Assembly: GCA_018817385.1 (NCBI GenBank)
Contig: JAHIUA010000035.1
Coordinates: 62,001 to 126,000 of the forward strand
DNA length: 64,000 nucleotides
Direction of reading: 5' to 3'
Origin: Pseudomonadota bacterium
GTDB lineage: Bacteria; Desulfobacterota; Desulfobulbia; Desulfobulbales; Desulfocapsaceae
Shown here: one piece after another, positions 37,638-46,982 of the stretch
Layout of the letters: each line of letters begins with the position of its first letter
Position numbering within the stretch: position 1 is the stretch's first letter
Position numbers and translations under genes: made by a program
Notes under the pieces: model-generated
Databases searched by the model: none
The model's input: the letters and a program-made list of their open reading frames with translations, nothing else
Told to the model about the DNA's origin: nothing

Positions 37638-39275
37638 TTAGCGAAGCTCTACATCAACGGTTACGCTCCCCCCAAGACCGGAAATAATTTCCAATGTCGG
37701 CAAGTACCCTTCAGGGATGTTGCGATAAAAGATATTTTTTGTCGGATCCCATTTCATGAAATAGGTCTGACCGCCATAAAGGATATTCAACGCAGCAAGC
37801 TCACCAGCACTGCTGGAAGCCTTGACCTGGAGGACGCTGGTAGTAGACATATACACTGCATTGATGACTGAGATCGTATCGATCTCAGCTGCTGGAGGCG
37901 GTGTATCATCAAGCGGATAATCTGGATCTTCCCATTCAAGATTGAGCTGAACATCCATGACCTCAGTCCCACTGTACTCCCCCTTGATAAAAAGGATCAG
38001 GTCAAAATCCGGTGTCAGAGGGGCACCTTCAGACCAGGAGAGGCCGTCGGGAACTGTATCGGCAGGATCATAGGGATTCAGGTCCAGATAATTGTTCCAG
38101 TTTGCCGTATCACTGAGCGGTGAAGGTACTGGAGGATTCATGGGCTCATAGGTGAGCGGATCACTCTCATTCCAGGCCAGGATGTCAATAGTAGTCGTGG
38201 TGATAGCGCCCTGAGTATACCAGGGAATTTCAACACCCGGGATATCCTGACCAAACTTACTCGACTTCAAACGATAGCGTGGATTATCACCAGCGAAAGG
38301 ATCACGGTCAAGAGAGGTGTACCAGGCATTGGTAAATCCAAGCCACTGGTCACCAGAACGACCATTTGCCAGATCAATCAGGGCCGGGTCACGGAGAACG
38401 GTTCCAGCTGGGATGAAATCTCCATCCCCCTCGAAGGCATCTTTGTCGGAAAGCCAACGGCCGGCAGAATCAACCGTATATCCCGGTTTGATACCGCTAG
38501 CCCATTCATTCTCAAAATCTTCAGGTCGAATCTGATCATTGGGACTGGTGGTTATCCGATGGGTGATCGTCAGAGACGCCTTCGTGACCTTGTAGTTGGC
38601 ACCTGGAACCTTCCATTCGTCAGGAAGCGGGATCTGTTTATAGAGGCGCAGCTGGGTCGGGCGTTTCTTGAAATTTCCCCACTGGTACAATATTTTCCCA
38701 TCATCCTTCTGCCGGGTCGTGTAATCACCAAGATTCAGCAAGGCACCTGTCTCTGGATCTTTCATAACCTCAACCAGCGGCGGCATCCATGGGGCATTGT
38801 TGACATGATCCATAACACAGTAATGTTCTGAACCGGCCTTGACATCCAAACCACCGACACCAGCCATGACCTCGCCCTTTAGCATACCGGTCAGGTACCC
38901 TGGAGTGGGATCATTTTTACAGTCGACACCGATGACATTGCCATTGCCATCAACGATATCTGCAATATACCCCTCCTCAAACAGGCCATCCATTGGACGA
39001 GGAAACATCGCCACACTGGGATCAAAATCTCTGACCTCAAAGCCATAGGCTGAATCAATCGCGTAATGGGTGTAGGTATCCTTAAAAAAATCTGCATCGA
39101 GCATTGGGTTGGCACTGTCAAGACAGGCCGGGCCAAACACCCCGACATCACACATCACATCCGCTGTTGAAAAAATATACTTGGGACTCGTGTAGACTCT
39201 GGTTGCCGCATCCGCTGCACCAGCAATCAAAACAAATGCCGCAGCCCACAATGCTGTTGAATAAAACTTTTTCAT
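37638..39275 (-). CDS. Large exported protein of unknown function with C-terminal beta-domain
   Basis: The product is 545 aa from the ATG at 39275, chosen for its GGAGGG site and the signal peptide that begins there (MKKFYSTALWAAAFVLIAGA, cleaved near ADA). The mature protein is acidic and rich in Asp, Pro and aromatic residues, with few cysteines and no CxxCH. The last 79 residues (467-545) match the N-terminal beta-domain of the decaheme cytochrome: both have a LxVxA strand, an L-x-Y-x-GQ-x-Y turn and a final strand after SG-G-S. A perfect sigma-54 element lies about 150 nt upstream. It could be a surface or matrix protein partnered with the cytochrome. No named family was recognised. Confidence 0.72.
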   Translation of the reverse strand: MKKFYSTALWAAAFVLIAGAADAATRVYTSPKYIFSTADVMCDVGVFGPACLDSANPMLDADFFKDTYTHYAIDSAYGFEVRDFDPSVAMFPRPMDGLFEEGYIADIVDGNGNVIGVDCKNDPTPGYLTGMLKGEVMAGVGGLDVKAGSEHYCVMDHVNNAPWMPPLVEVMKDPETGALLNLGDYTTRQKDDGKILYQWGNFKKRPTQLRLYKQIPLPDEWKVPGANYKVTKASLTITHRITTSPNDQIRPEDFENEWASGIKPGYTVDSAGRWLSDKDAFEGDGDFIPAGTVLRDPALIDLANGRSGDQWLGFTNAWYTSLDRDPFAGDNPRYRLKSSKFGQDIPGVEIPWYTQGAITTTTIDILAWNESDPLTYEPMNPPVPSPLSDTANWNNYLDLNPYDPADTVPDGLSWSEGAPLTPDFDLILFIKGEYSGTEVMDVQLNLEWEDPDYPLDDTPPPAAEIDTISVINAVYMSTTSVLQVKASSSAGELAALNILYGGQTYFMKWDPTKNIFYRNIPEGYLPTLEIISGLGGSVTVDVELR

Positions 39276-39866
39276 TTTTCCCTCCATTAAATTAACCATT
39301 CCCCCCCTCCCCACTTCTCCTCCTGGGAACTGCTGAAAAACAAGCCCTGTTGATTTCTCTTGATCACCTTCCTCAACTTCGCGTTGTTCTTAAGGCAGCC
39401 CCCCAACTTCTACAAATAGATGAGCAAATGGAGTGCCAGAATTAGAGAAAACGACATAACAATTTAATATTGCAGGGTAATCAATCAAAGAGCCAAACAA
39501 ATTCGGCGGAACATTAGGTAGCCACAGCAGGAAATGGCTCACCAGAAACTGATGAGCTGATGAGCAGAAACTGGTGAGTCAGATGCGAGAAGAGAGGAGA
39601 AAACTTATTCTTACAATCCACCAATACGATAGGATTTCAGGGTGATATCAGAGGTGGCAAGGGACGGAACCTGTGGGGAGACAGGGACAAAAGAGAGCCA
39701 GACGTTCACGAGGTGTTGGCTCACAACACCACCCAACTCAAAACAATAATCAAGGAGGCAGGTCCTGAAAAAACACTTTCCTCAGGGTGTTGCAACACAG
39801 CCATACCCTGCTCTCATAAAAAGCTAATTGTCATGCAGTACCTGAACAGGGACATACAGATTTCCC
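39276..39866. other. Intergenic region with sigma-54 promoter
   Basis: About 590 nt without a supported gene. The sigma-54 element at 39424 is the only clear feature. A segment at 39520-39600 has short direct repeats (GAAACTGGTGAG / GAAACTGATGAG). Confidence 0.55.
39424..39439 (-). promoter_or_regulatory. Sigma-54 promoter of the 545-aa exported protein gene
   Basis: On the minus strand it reads CTGGCAC-N5-TTGCT, a perfect match to the RpoN consensus YTGGCACNNNNNTTGCW. It lies about 150 nt upstream of the start codon. Confidence 0.8.
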
Positions 39867-40118
39867 TTAGGTCTGGTCCTTAAAGAAGACATGAAAGAGA
39901 CTGGAAAAGACAAAGTAGAGGCCGATGATCGCCACAAACCCGCCCACCAGGAGGGAGTCTTGCCTGTTATAGCCTGTAAACGTGGCCCCCCCCATCAAGT
40001 CAACTCCGGCCTTCAACACAAGAATACCAACCACTACCCGGCATCCGGTAACCAGCCACATAAAAGAACGTTTTAAGGCTGAGTGGTTCACCATGTCTTT
40101 TTTGGGGCTGGTTCCCAT
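39867..40118 (-). CDS. Small membrane protein (83 aa)
   Basis: The product is 83 aa with two hydrophobic segments: LVTGCRVVVGILVLKAGVDLM, shown here only by position (about 22-42), and a second at about 55-78 (GGFVAIIGLYFVFSSLFHVFF). It is probably an inner-membrane protein. No family was recognised. The ATG at 40118 or the one at codon 9 could be the start; neither has a strong site. It lies between the exported-protein gene and the metallophosphoesterase gene, all on one strand. Confidence 0.6.
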   Translation of the reverse strand: MGTSPKKDMVNHSALKRSFMWLVTGCRVVVGILVLKAGVDLMGGATFTGYNRQDSLLVGGFVAIIGLYFVFSSLFHVFFKDQT

Positions 40119-40187
40119 CGTTCTATTTCCTTATATCTACGACAGTGATAAAAAAAACAGCTGCAAACAAGGATGACCAGGAGATGC

Positions 40188-40823
40188 TTAGTTGTCAAGT
40201 CCTGCTCTGGTCATCATTCCCCAGTGCCAAACCTTTCTGGCCATTTTTCCCGATAAGGAAACAATCCTGACTTCCAGGCCGGGAAGACTCAGAATTGCAC
40301 AGCTATGGTTAAATTTTGTGCTTCCCGGGTTAATCACCAGGGTCTGCCCCAACACTTCAGCAAACACCTGATGGGTGTGTCCCACAATCAGTACGTCAAG
40401 ATCATATTCTTCCAACTCATGCGCCCACTGTTCTTTCTCCTTAGACACAATTTTTTCATCCTGATTCAAGAGGGTAATTCCTCTGGTCAGCGAAAGAGGA
40501 GGACTTGCATGAACCGCAAAAATCCGTTTTCCCTCTATCATTGCCTCCCAGGTCACAGGTAACGTGTGAAAAAATGTTTCAACACCCCCTTCCTGCCCCT
40601 CAACCTGATTGTCAAGGTACCAGATATCATGATTCCCCAGAATCGTGATACAGCCCTTTTCAACAAGCAGTTCAATACTCTGCTCAAGCTCCGTTCCATA
40701 GCCGGCCAGGTCTCCTGTACAGAGAACCAGATCGACATGCTCCTGCGCAAATAGTGTCAACGCCTCTCGCAGGGGAGCGACTGTAGCATGAACATCACTG
40801 ATCAATCCGATTTTTACAGCCAT
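40188..40823 (-). CDS. YfcE-like metallophosphoesterase
   Basis: The product is 211 aa from the ATG at 40823 (MAVKIGLISDVHA), where homologues begin; an extended frame to 40895 is less likely. The complete calcineurin-like metal set is present: D-x-H (SDVHA), GD (TGDLAGYG), GNHD, a His in AVHASPP, and GHTH. This fits the YfcE/MJ0936 group of small phosphodiesterases. The ribosome binding site is close to the ATG, so the start is uncertain. No signal peptide. The substrate is unknown. It is co-directional with the small membrane protein gene. Confidence 0.88.
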   Translation of the reverse strand: MAVKIGLISDVHATVAPLREALTLFAQEHVDLVLCTGDLAGYGTELEQSIELLVEKGCITILGNHDIWYLDNQVEGQEGGVETFFHTLPVTWEAMIEGKRIFAVHASPPLSLTRGITLLNQDEKIVSKEKEQWAHELEEYDLDVLIVGHTHQVFAEVLGQTLVINPGSTKFNHSCAILSLPGLEVRIVSLSGKMARKVWHWGMMTRAGLDN

Positions 40824-41293
40824 TTCCTCACCCGTTGTCAATGCAGGACCCTCACCTCCATTATACAGAACTGAACCCGCCAGGCAAAGCGACAAAGAAA
40901 AACAATCCCTCCCTGCCTAACTCTTTTCTTGCTCCGTGAATGCAGATTCACCGGCTGCAAATCAATGAAAAGAATTTTTTCGACCAGAGGCAATGACAAA
41001 AGGTTGAAATCGACAATCTGAAACAGCAGTTCCCATAAAATTCGTTACCAGAATTTGAAAAATGTTTTTATCCCTGCAACGAACGAGAAGCGGAGCTGAC
41101 CAGCTAGACAGGGGACTTCCATGAGAACCGCGACTGATCGATCTCTTGGAGCAACAGAAGTAACAACGAAGCGAACACATGTATAAGGAAAAAACAGGGA
41201 TCTCTCTTGGCCTGATCTCTGCAAACCCAGGGAAATGATTGACAACGGGAAGGAAAGCATGCTATTCTCAAAAAAGGACGAAAAGATAGATAA
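40824..41293. other. Intergenic with weak R4 copy D
   Basis: No gene is supported. A degraded R4 copy is present at about 41018-41135. Confidence 0.5.
41018..41135 (+). repeat. Dispersed repeat R4, copy D (degraded)
   Basis: GAAAAATGTTTTTATCCCTG, then CAACGAACGAGAAGC and CATGAGAACCGCG align with copy A. The alignment outside these blocks is weak. Confidence 0.5.
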
Positions 41294-41869
41294 ATGAGTA
41301 AAGATATCCTTTTCTCATATCGTCTTGCCGAACGGCACTTTTTCGCCACAAGGAGGCCTGCCATGGTCGCCCTCCATCCCCTCTCCATCTTGTCAGCTTT
41401 TATGACCTCTCACCTCCCGGAGTTTCTTCACCGTTTTGGCATCAGTTACTGCATTGATGGACCGCAGCTCGAATATTTCATCTATCAGAAAAAAACGAGC
41501 CTGGATATTTCCTGTTCAGTCACCGTCAGCTTTAATAAGGCGGGAGGACAGATTACCGTAATGACCTTTTATCCTGGTCTCTATTTACATCCAGATACCC
41601 ATTACCTTTCTGCCGTTTGCTTCTTTCTGATTACCCATCATTTTGCCATGTTTCACAATATTGAGTGTGATTTTCAAATCATTCTCAATACCAAAAGACA
41701 AGTCTTCAATCACTTTTATTCAGGGCTCAAAGATTTCGACTTTCACCTTCTGGCGAAGGGCACAGAAGACAACGTTTATATCCAAAGTCTCTTCCCAGCC
41801 TTGATCATAGACACATCGGTCTTTAATGAACGAGCACTTTCCTACGAATATTGCAGCTCACAGGCTTAG
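41294..41869 (+). CDS. Hypothetical protein (191 aa)
   Basis: The product is 191 aa, soluble, rich in aromatic and His residues, with no signal peptide. Some beta-rich stretches (LDISCSVTVSFNKAGGQITVMTF shown by position, about 69-91) and an HHFAMFHNIECDF segment are visible. No family was recognised. The ribosome binding site is weak. A GC-rich inverted repeat follows the stop (ACAGGCT at 41860 / AGCCTGT at 41883). It stands alone, so no role can be inferred. It may be a real but narrowly distributed gene, and composition does not differ sharply from the neighbours. Confidence 0.5.
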   Translation: MSKDILFSYRLAERHFFATRRPAMVALHPLSILSAFMTSHLPEFLHRFGISYCIDGPQLEYFIYQKKTSLDISCSVTVSFNKAGGQITVMTFYPGLYLHPDTHYLSAVCFFLITHHFAMFHNIECDFQIILNTKRQVFNHFYSGLKDFDFHLLAKGTEDNVYIQSLFPALIIDTSVFNERALSYEYCSSQA

Positions 41870-41985
41870 CCTTTTTGCTGCGAGCCTGTATCGAAAGATC
41901 TCCGCTTACAAACAAGATCTATTCCCTCCCTCTTCTTCCGCTAATATCGTATTCCCTTCGCTGGCCGAGTAACAGAGGCCGTCAA

Positions 41986-42370
41986 CTAAAATGCTTCCGC
42001 AAATGGTACAAGACGAACGCGAAGAGACAGCGCATTTAAGGCAATCTTATGAATCATTTCATCCACCGTTGTGCAACAATCGACAAGGATTGAGATCCTA
42101 TACTTTTCAGCCGACCGGGAAATCGCAGTATGGGTGACACAATTCTGGGTCATCATACCGCAGACAAGCAGTTCGGTGACACCAAGACCTGTCAGAGTCT
42201 CCTCAAGCGTGGTATCGAACAATCCGTCAGCAAAGGCTTTTGTAACGATGGTAGCATCAGGAGCCACCTCAAGAATGCGTGGATGCCCCCCCCCCCTCAG
42301 TACCCTCTTTGAAGAAGGGCGCAATACCCAAGGCCGCGTTAGCGATATGCTGTATCAAAAGAAGACAAAA
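41986..42370 (-). pseudogene. Isochorismatase-family hydrolase, frameshifted and truncated
   Basis: The C-terminal frame (stop at 41986) holds HPRILEVAPDATIVTKAFAD and the catalytic-cysteine motif CGMMTQNCVTHTAISR of the cysteine hydrolase (isochorismatase) fold. The preceding segment IQHIANAALGIAPFFKEGTEG lies in another frame. The shift occurs exactly at a run of 11 C (42286-42296, G on the coding strand). The N-terminal strand with the catalytic Asp is not found upstream. It is therefore a remnant, or a phase-variable gene that also lost its start. Confidence 0.7.
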
Positions 42371-42651
42371 AGTCTCTCCCCAACAATAAAGCGAAAATGG
42401 TATTCTATATTTTTTCTGGAGTGTTGTCCTCCAATAATGATATCCTGACATGAGCAATGCACAGAGTATGAGCAACTCAGAACATGACTCCCCACGAGAT
42501 CAACCCAGGTCCAGGATGTCATGGGGGACAATGATACCTTTCATAGGTTTCCTATGGTTACAAAGAAAAAATACAGGGAACAACCGAATTACAACCAGTA
42601 CTGGATCATTCACGAAAGAGCGACAAACAGGAAGAACAGGAGCAGGAATGT

Positions 42652-43059
42652 ATGGAAATTATAAAATGGCGAGAAAGTTTTAAAACCGGTGTGACATCAA
42701 TGGACGATCAGCATAAGACCCTGCTTGAACTGATCAATCAACTCTATTCAATTCTCAGAGGCCATCGTGAACGAAACGAAATCTCCGATATTGTCGATGT
42801 GTGCCTGAATTATGCTCAAAAACACCTCCACGACGAAGAACAGCTCCTGATTGAGTATGATTTCCCGGAACTACAGGAACAAGTTGATCACCATGCCCAG
42901 TTTATCGAGACTGTAAACACCTTTAAAAACAGACTTGCCGACTCACCGGAAACAGTTGTGCCTGAGCTTTACACCTTTCTTCGCACCTGGTGGTTGTCAC
43001 ATGTTGTCGAAATAGACAAAAAGTATGGACCTTATCTTCAGGAGAAGGGTGTGGAGTAA
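42652..43059 (+). CDS. Bacteriohemerythrin
   Basis: The product is 135 aa, the typical single-domain length. Di-iron ligands are visible: H21 (DDQHKTLL), H58 and E62 (KHLHDEEQ), H81 in DHHAQF, H117 and D122 (HVVEIDKK). One further His ligand is likely H80. Hemerythrins bind O2 reversibly and are used for oxygen storage, delivery or sensing. AGGA lies 5 nt before the ATG. It stands alone. Together with sodB it suggests defence against, or use of, low oxygen. Confidence 0.95.
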   Translation: MEIIKWRESFKTGVTSMDDQHKTLLELINQLYSILRGHRERNEISDIVDVCLNYAQKHLHDEEQLLIEYDFPELQEQVDHHAQFIETVNTFKNRLADSPETVVPELYTFLRTWWLSHVVEIDKKYGPYLQEKGVE

Positions 43060-43354
43060 TACATTTTTTAACCAGCAAAAACCAGAGACGCAGTCAAGCG
43101 TGCCCACAAAGCCTATCACACATCGTTAAAATTCTACCGTGATAGCAGATCGTTACCTTGAATCTCTTCCGTGTTCAGCATTCAGGGAACTCTCCTGTTC
43201 CGGGATGCCACCAGGAGCTTTTCCGAAAATAGGCATGTTGTCCAAAATAAAGGCGCTTCTGAAAAAACAAACTCAGTCATCCAGTTACTATTACCTCCAT
43301 TATTTTTCAGACAGAACGAAGAGTTTGAGAAAAAGGACATTCCCGGACAAGTTC

Positions 43355-45115
43355 CTAGTGAGAAGGGGCCTCAAAGCTGTATTCCGCCCGCCAGCCCTGG
43401 CCCTGATTGCGCCCATCGGTGACAAACCAGACCAGCACCTTATTGCTCCAAGTGGACAGTTCGGGCGGAATATTGGGACCGCTGAAGATTGCCATGATCT
43501 TTTCGTGAGTCCCAGAACCGTTAAAAAAATAGATCAGATCTCTTTTGGCTTCTGTATCAAATGAGGTGAATTTTATCCTAACTATCTGCCCCTCAGGAGC
43601 TGTTATCTGCCATTTACAATCACTGCCGGGCGAATAATTCTCTCCCCCACTCCCGTCTGTAAAGGCACCTTCTTCGTAGAGATTTTTGGTGCCCGAGCAG
43701 TAAAGACTACGAAAATCAATGGTCTCAGCCCTGTATTCCATGAGCCAATAGCCATCCTTCTCCAGAGTAGATGGTTCGAACTGAACCACGACCCGGTTAC
43801 CGGCAACAAAGACCTTTTCGGGCATAGAGGCAAGAGGGTGGCTTACATAAGGGTTTCCCTCTTTGGAATCTTCCCGAAAAAAATGAAGAATACCGCCATG
43901 AAAGTCCCCTTGAATAAGGGGCCTGGTAAACCAGAAGCCTTTAATCCTCTCAGGGATGGCAATCTGCCAGGTCACCGTTTCGTCTGTTCCCTGGCGATGG
44001 AGAAGATATCCTTGCGAACGCAGGCTGGAATGCGCTCCTGGGCCCGGTGAAGAAAGTATGGTAAGCGCCCTTCCGATATTCAACTTCCCTGCGCCGAGCT
44101 TGGCCTTCATCTGCGGATCATCGAGCTCAAGAAGATCCGCCCCATTCTTTAAGGCAGCTTTCACCTCCTCTGCTGAATAGTTCGGGTGCCGGCTTTTGAT
44201 CAACACAGCAGCAGCGGCGACCATTGCTGCGGCCTGTGAGGTCCCCTCATGCAGTTGCCTGTCACTATCGGAACAGGATCCGGAACTCACTATTCGAATT
44301 CCGGGGGCCGACAAATCGACAAAAGAACCGAAGTTCGAACGCGCAAACTTCTGGCCTCGTTCATCAAGGGCAGCCACCCCGACAACTGACTCGAAGGCAG
44401 CTGGATACTGCTTTCGTTCCTCAGGAAAATTACCGGCGGAACCAATGATCAGGACCCCTTTATTCCTGGCCTGACGAAGAATCTGTTCTTCCTTTTCAGA
44501 AATGTGAGCAGCCCCCCATGCGCAGAGGATTACATCGGCACCGACCTGGACAGCATATTCAATCCCTCTATATCCCTGCCGTATGGAGGTGTCCTCTGCG
44601 TAATCAGACAGGACTTTTACAGGGAGAATAGACACATATTCCTCTGCCTGGGCACCATAGGCCCTTGCCACAATGGCGGCGACAATGCCAGCAAGATGCG
44701 TTCCATGGAAAAAATCACCACTTCTCTGGTCAGAAGGAGACACCTGGCCGTTCTCATCAGCCACATCCCAGCCATGCAGGTCATCAATCCTGGCATTGCC
44801 GTCATCATCGATCAGGTTGCCCGAGATCTCCAGTGGATTCGACCAGATGAATCTTTTTAAATCCTCATGGGATATGCGAATTCCGTCATCAACAATGGCC
44901 ACAACCACTTTTTTATCAGAGACCGGCAACAAATTCGCTGGAACATTGATGGCACTGAGGTAATCGAAAGCAGAACTCTTTGCCCAGCCCAGAGCTGGGA
45001 TTCCCCCCATGAAAAAAAAGAGAAGACTCACCCCGAACAGAACTCTGGACCCTATTGATTTTGGAAAAGCGGAGCCCCCCCTTTGTTGCAGAAAACTGCC
45101 TGCGTTGACTTTCAT
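43355..45115 (-). CDS. Exported subtilisin-like (S8) serine protease with CUB domain
   Basis: The product is 586 aa from the ATG at 45115; a TTG start 6 codons up is possible. An internal hydrophobic signal (about 24-44, VLFGVSLLFFFMGGIP) exports it. The catalytic triad is complete: D76 (AIVDDG), H137 (HGTHLAG) and S293 (GTSQAAA), with N229 as oxyanion Asn (SAGNF). A linker domain of about 100 residues follows. About 455-580 is CUB-like (CSGTKNLYEEG, DCKWQI, then a final NQGQGWRAEYSF). CUB domains are rare in bacteria and bind ligands or Ca. It follows the tail-collar gene with a 24-nt gap, in one transcription unit. Confidence 0.88.
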   Translation of the reverse strand: MKVNAGSFLQQRGGSAFPKSIGSRVLFGVSLLFFFMGGIPALGWAKSSAFDYLSAINVPANLLPVSDKKVVVAIVDDGIRISHEDLKRFIWSNPLEISGNLIDDDGNARIDDLHGWDVADENGQVSPSDQRSGDFFHGTHLAGIVAAIVARAYGAQAEEYVSILPVKVLSDYAEDTSIRQGYRGIEYAVQVGADVILCAWGAAHISEKEEQILRQARNKGVLIIGSAGNFPEERKQYPAAFESVVGVAALDERGQKFARSNFGSFVDLSAPGIRIVSSGSCSDSDRQLHEGTSQAAAMVAAAAVLIKSRHPNYSAEEVKAALKNGADLLELDDPQMKAKLGAGKLNIGRALTILSSPGPGAHSSLRSQGYLLHRQGTDETVTWQIAIPERIKGFWFTRPLIQGDFHGGILHFFREDSKEGNPYVSHPLASMPEKVFVAGNRVVVQFEPSTLEKDGYWLMEYRAETIDFRSLYCSGTKNLYEEGAFTDGSGGENYSPGSDCKWQITAPEGQIVRIKFTSFDTEAKRDLIYFFNGSGTHEKIMAIFSGPNIPPELSTWSNKVLVWFVTDGRNQGQGWRAEYSFEAPSH

Positions 45116-45139
45116 GGTACGTCCAGATCGCAACCTGCT

Positions 45140-45724
45140 TCAATCCACAACAGTTGTCTCGGAGCCCCCTCGCTCACCCAAACTGCGAGTCGAAAGGCCT
45201 GAACCGGTCCCGGGATGCAGCGGCACCCGACCACGAAGGTCCGGGAGGGCAAAGGTTGTACGACCATCCCCGCCAAAGGTAGTGCCAAGGAGTGAAAACA
45301 AGGAAGTATTTTGCGAGATGGCAAGTAACTGCCCATTACAAAATGCCCACAATCTGGGGGCGAAATTTCCAGCGAACATGCTTATTTCAGCAAGGGTTGG
45401 GTCAACGATCGAGCTCCTGGCCGGATAGTAGCCACTCAGGGCAATGATGTAATTTATCCCCAGATAGGGTTGCATGATACTGATTGGGTTGTGCGATGCG
45501 GGGGGAGTTGCTATCCAGTTGTTACCGTCCCATGTCATCAGGTCGCCTGGGTTTGTGGCAGCACTCAGGCCTATCACATCCGTGCTATTATCCACCACAA
45601 TTGGTAATTCCCCTGTATATCTGGCACCGCTCAAGGGAATCACGACAACCTTGTCTTCGCTATATACATATGCTGCTGTAACGACAGAGATCGCCAACAA
45701 TGTTACCATTACTCCTTTTTTCAT
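45140..45724 (-). CDS. Exported phage tail-collar domain protein
   Basis: The product is 194 aa with a signal-like N-terminus (VMVTLLAISVVTAAYVYS). From about 80 on it is a phage tail-collar (microcystin-dependent protein) domain: GINYIIALSGYYPAR-like region, then FAGNFAPRLWAFCNGQLLAI, SLLGTTFGGDGRTTFALPDL and RGRVPLHPGTG. There are no phage genes nearby, so it is a cellular surface protein and not a prophage piece. GGAGATGAG precedes the ATG. It is the first gene of a two-gene unit with the S8-CUB protease, which suggests a shared extracellular role. Confidence 0.85.
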   Translation of the reverse strand: MKKGVMVTLLAISVVTAAYVYSEDKVVVIPLSGARYTGELPIVVDNSTDVIGLSAATNPGDLMTWDGNNWIATPPASHNPISIMQPYLGINYIIALSGYYPARSSIVDPTLAEISMFAGNFAPRLWAFCNGQLLAISQNTSLFSLLGTTFGGDGRTTFALPDLRGRVPLHPGTGSGLSTRSLGERGGSETTVVD

Positions 45725-46181
45725 CTCATCTCCTTTTTCCAGGTATAGGTGATGGTGATGGGGGAAAAAGTTGCTTTCACCGAGAAAGTAACATCATCTC
45801 CCCTCTCTTCTGCCAGCTTTATCCAATCCTAACCCACTGCCATATCTTTTCCTATGCTATTTTTCAATACCCCTTGCCAAAGGCGGCCAAAACCGGTAAA
45901 TCCTCTTTGGCTGCTCCCTTTTATTCTTTGAACATATTACTGAAATGTTGGGATGCTGCAGCCTGATTTCCTATGGTGTCTCCTCCCTCCAAGCACCCTC
46001 CCCACCCTCCAATAGTTGCTTATCCCATAGTGTTTCCCAACTTCAAAAAGAGACAGGAATGCGTGTTAGCCTCTTTTTTGTCTCCTTTGCCAGCTATCCT
46101 CATGACATCTCCTCTCATAAATGATACACCCTGAGTGCAAACAGAGCCCTCAACCCCCTGCTCAGCCAATGGAGATATGCC
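45725..46181. other. Divergent intergenic region
   Basis: About 450 nt between the minus-strand tail-collar gene and the plus-strand EFR1-like gene. Promoters for both must lie here, but no strong promoter or repeat was recognised. Confidence 0.5.
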
Positions 46182-46982
46182 ATGAATATTGAAACCGCAC
46201 ACCTCATCTGTTACTCCCCCACCCGTACCACCTTCACCAACCTTCACCACGTGGCAGAAGGGATGGAGCTTTCCACCTCTCATATTCTCGACCTCACACT
46301 GCCAAACGGAACCTCTGACGAAGAGATTACCATTAAGGATGGTGTCGCCCTCATTGGTGTCCCCATCTACGCCGGGCGTGTCGCCCCTGTGGCCGCCAAA
46401 CGCCTGCAAACCATCAAAGGAAGGGGCACCCCTGCCGTGATCGCAGTGGTCTACGGGAACCGCCACTATGAGAATGCCCTTATCGAATTGAAACAGCTGG
46501 TGGAAGATTCCGGCTTCAAGGTCATCGCAGGAGCAACCCTTATTGGTGAGCACTCTTACTCCAGCGACAAGAAACCCATTGCCCTGGGACGCCCCGATGA
46601 AAAAGACAAACATATTGGCAGACAATTCGGGGCCAAGATTATGGAAAAACTCAAAAAGGTGACAGACCTTGCGCATCTGCCGCCCCTTGAACTCCCCGGC
46701 TCCCTCCCTGAAGGGCCCTACCTCGGACCGGCCAACATCACACCCGAAATCATCCCCGAGCGCTGCATTCTCTGCGGCCAATGCGTCGAGTGCTGCCCCA
46801 CGGGTGCCATCAAAGCGAATGAGACCATTAGCATCAATGCCTCCCTCTGTACCTTCTGCTGCGCCTGCCTGAAAACCTGCCCGGAAGATGCTGTTCGCAT
46901 CACCATCCCCAAGGTCTTGGAGAAGGTGGATTATCTCTACGAGCACTTTCAGACCCGCCGTGAGCCCGAACTCTTTTTATAA
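46182..46982 (+). CDS. EFR1-type flavodoxin-ferredoxin fusion protein
   Basis: The product is 266 aa. The first 155 residues are flavodoxin-like (YSPTRTTFTNLHHV phosphate loop, then IGVPIYAGRVAPVAA and VVYGNRHYENAL). The C-terminal part holds two complete 4Fe-4S motifs: C195-x2-C-x2-C-x3-C205P and C223-x2-C-x2-C-x3-C233P. This fits the EFRODO/EFR1 family, which moves electrons between flavin and iron-sulfur partners. It is soluble and probably cytosolic. GGAGAT lies before the ATG. It stands alone. The partner enzyme is unknown. Confidence 0.92.
   Translation: MNIETAHLICYSPTRTTFTNLHHVAEGMELSTSHILDLTLPNGTSDEEITIKDGVALIGVPIYAGRVAPVAAKRLQTIKGRGTPAVIAVVYGNRHYENALIELKQLVEDSGFKVIAGATLIGEHSYSSDKKPIALGRPDEKDKHIGRQFGAKIMEKLKKVTDLAHLPPLELPGSLPEGPYLGPANITPEIIPERCILCGQCVECCPTGAIKANETISINASLCTFCCACLKTCPEDAVRITIPKVLEKVDYLYEHFQTRREPELFL

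Noticed and set aside
43760-43800. GGTTCGAAC-like T-loop suggesting a tRNA
   Set aside because: It lies inside the S8 protease coding sequence and no cloverleaf arms surround it. No tRNA was found in the window.
45140-45724. Tail-collar domain as evidence for a prophage
   Set aside because: No other phage gene is nearby, the protein has a signal peptide, and it sits in an operon with an exported protease.
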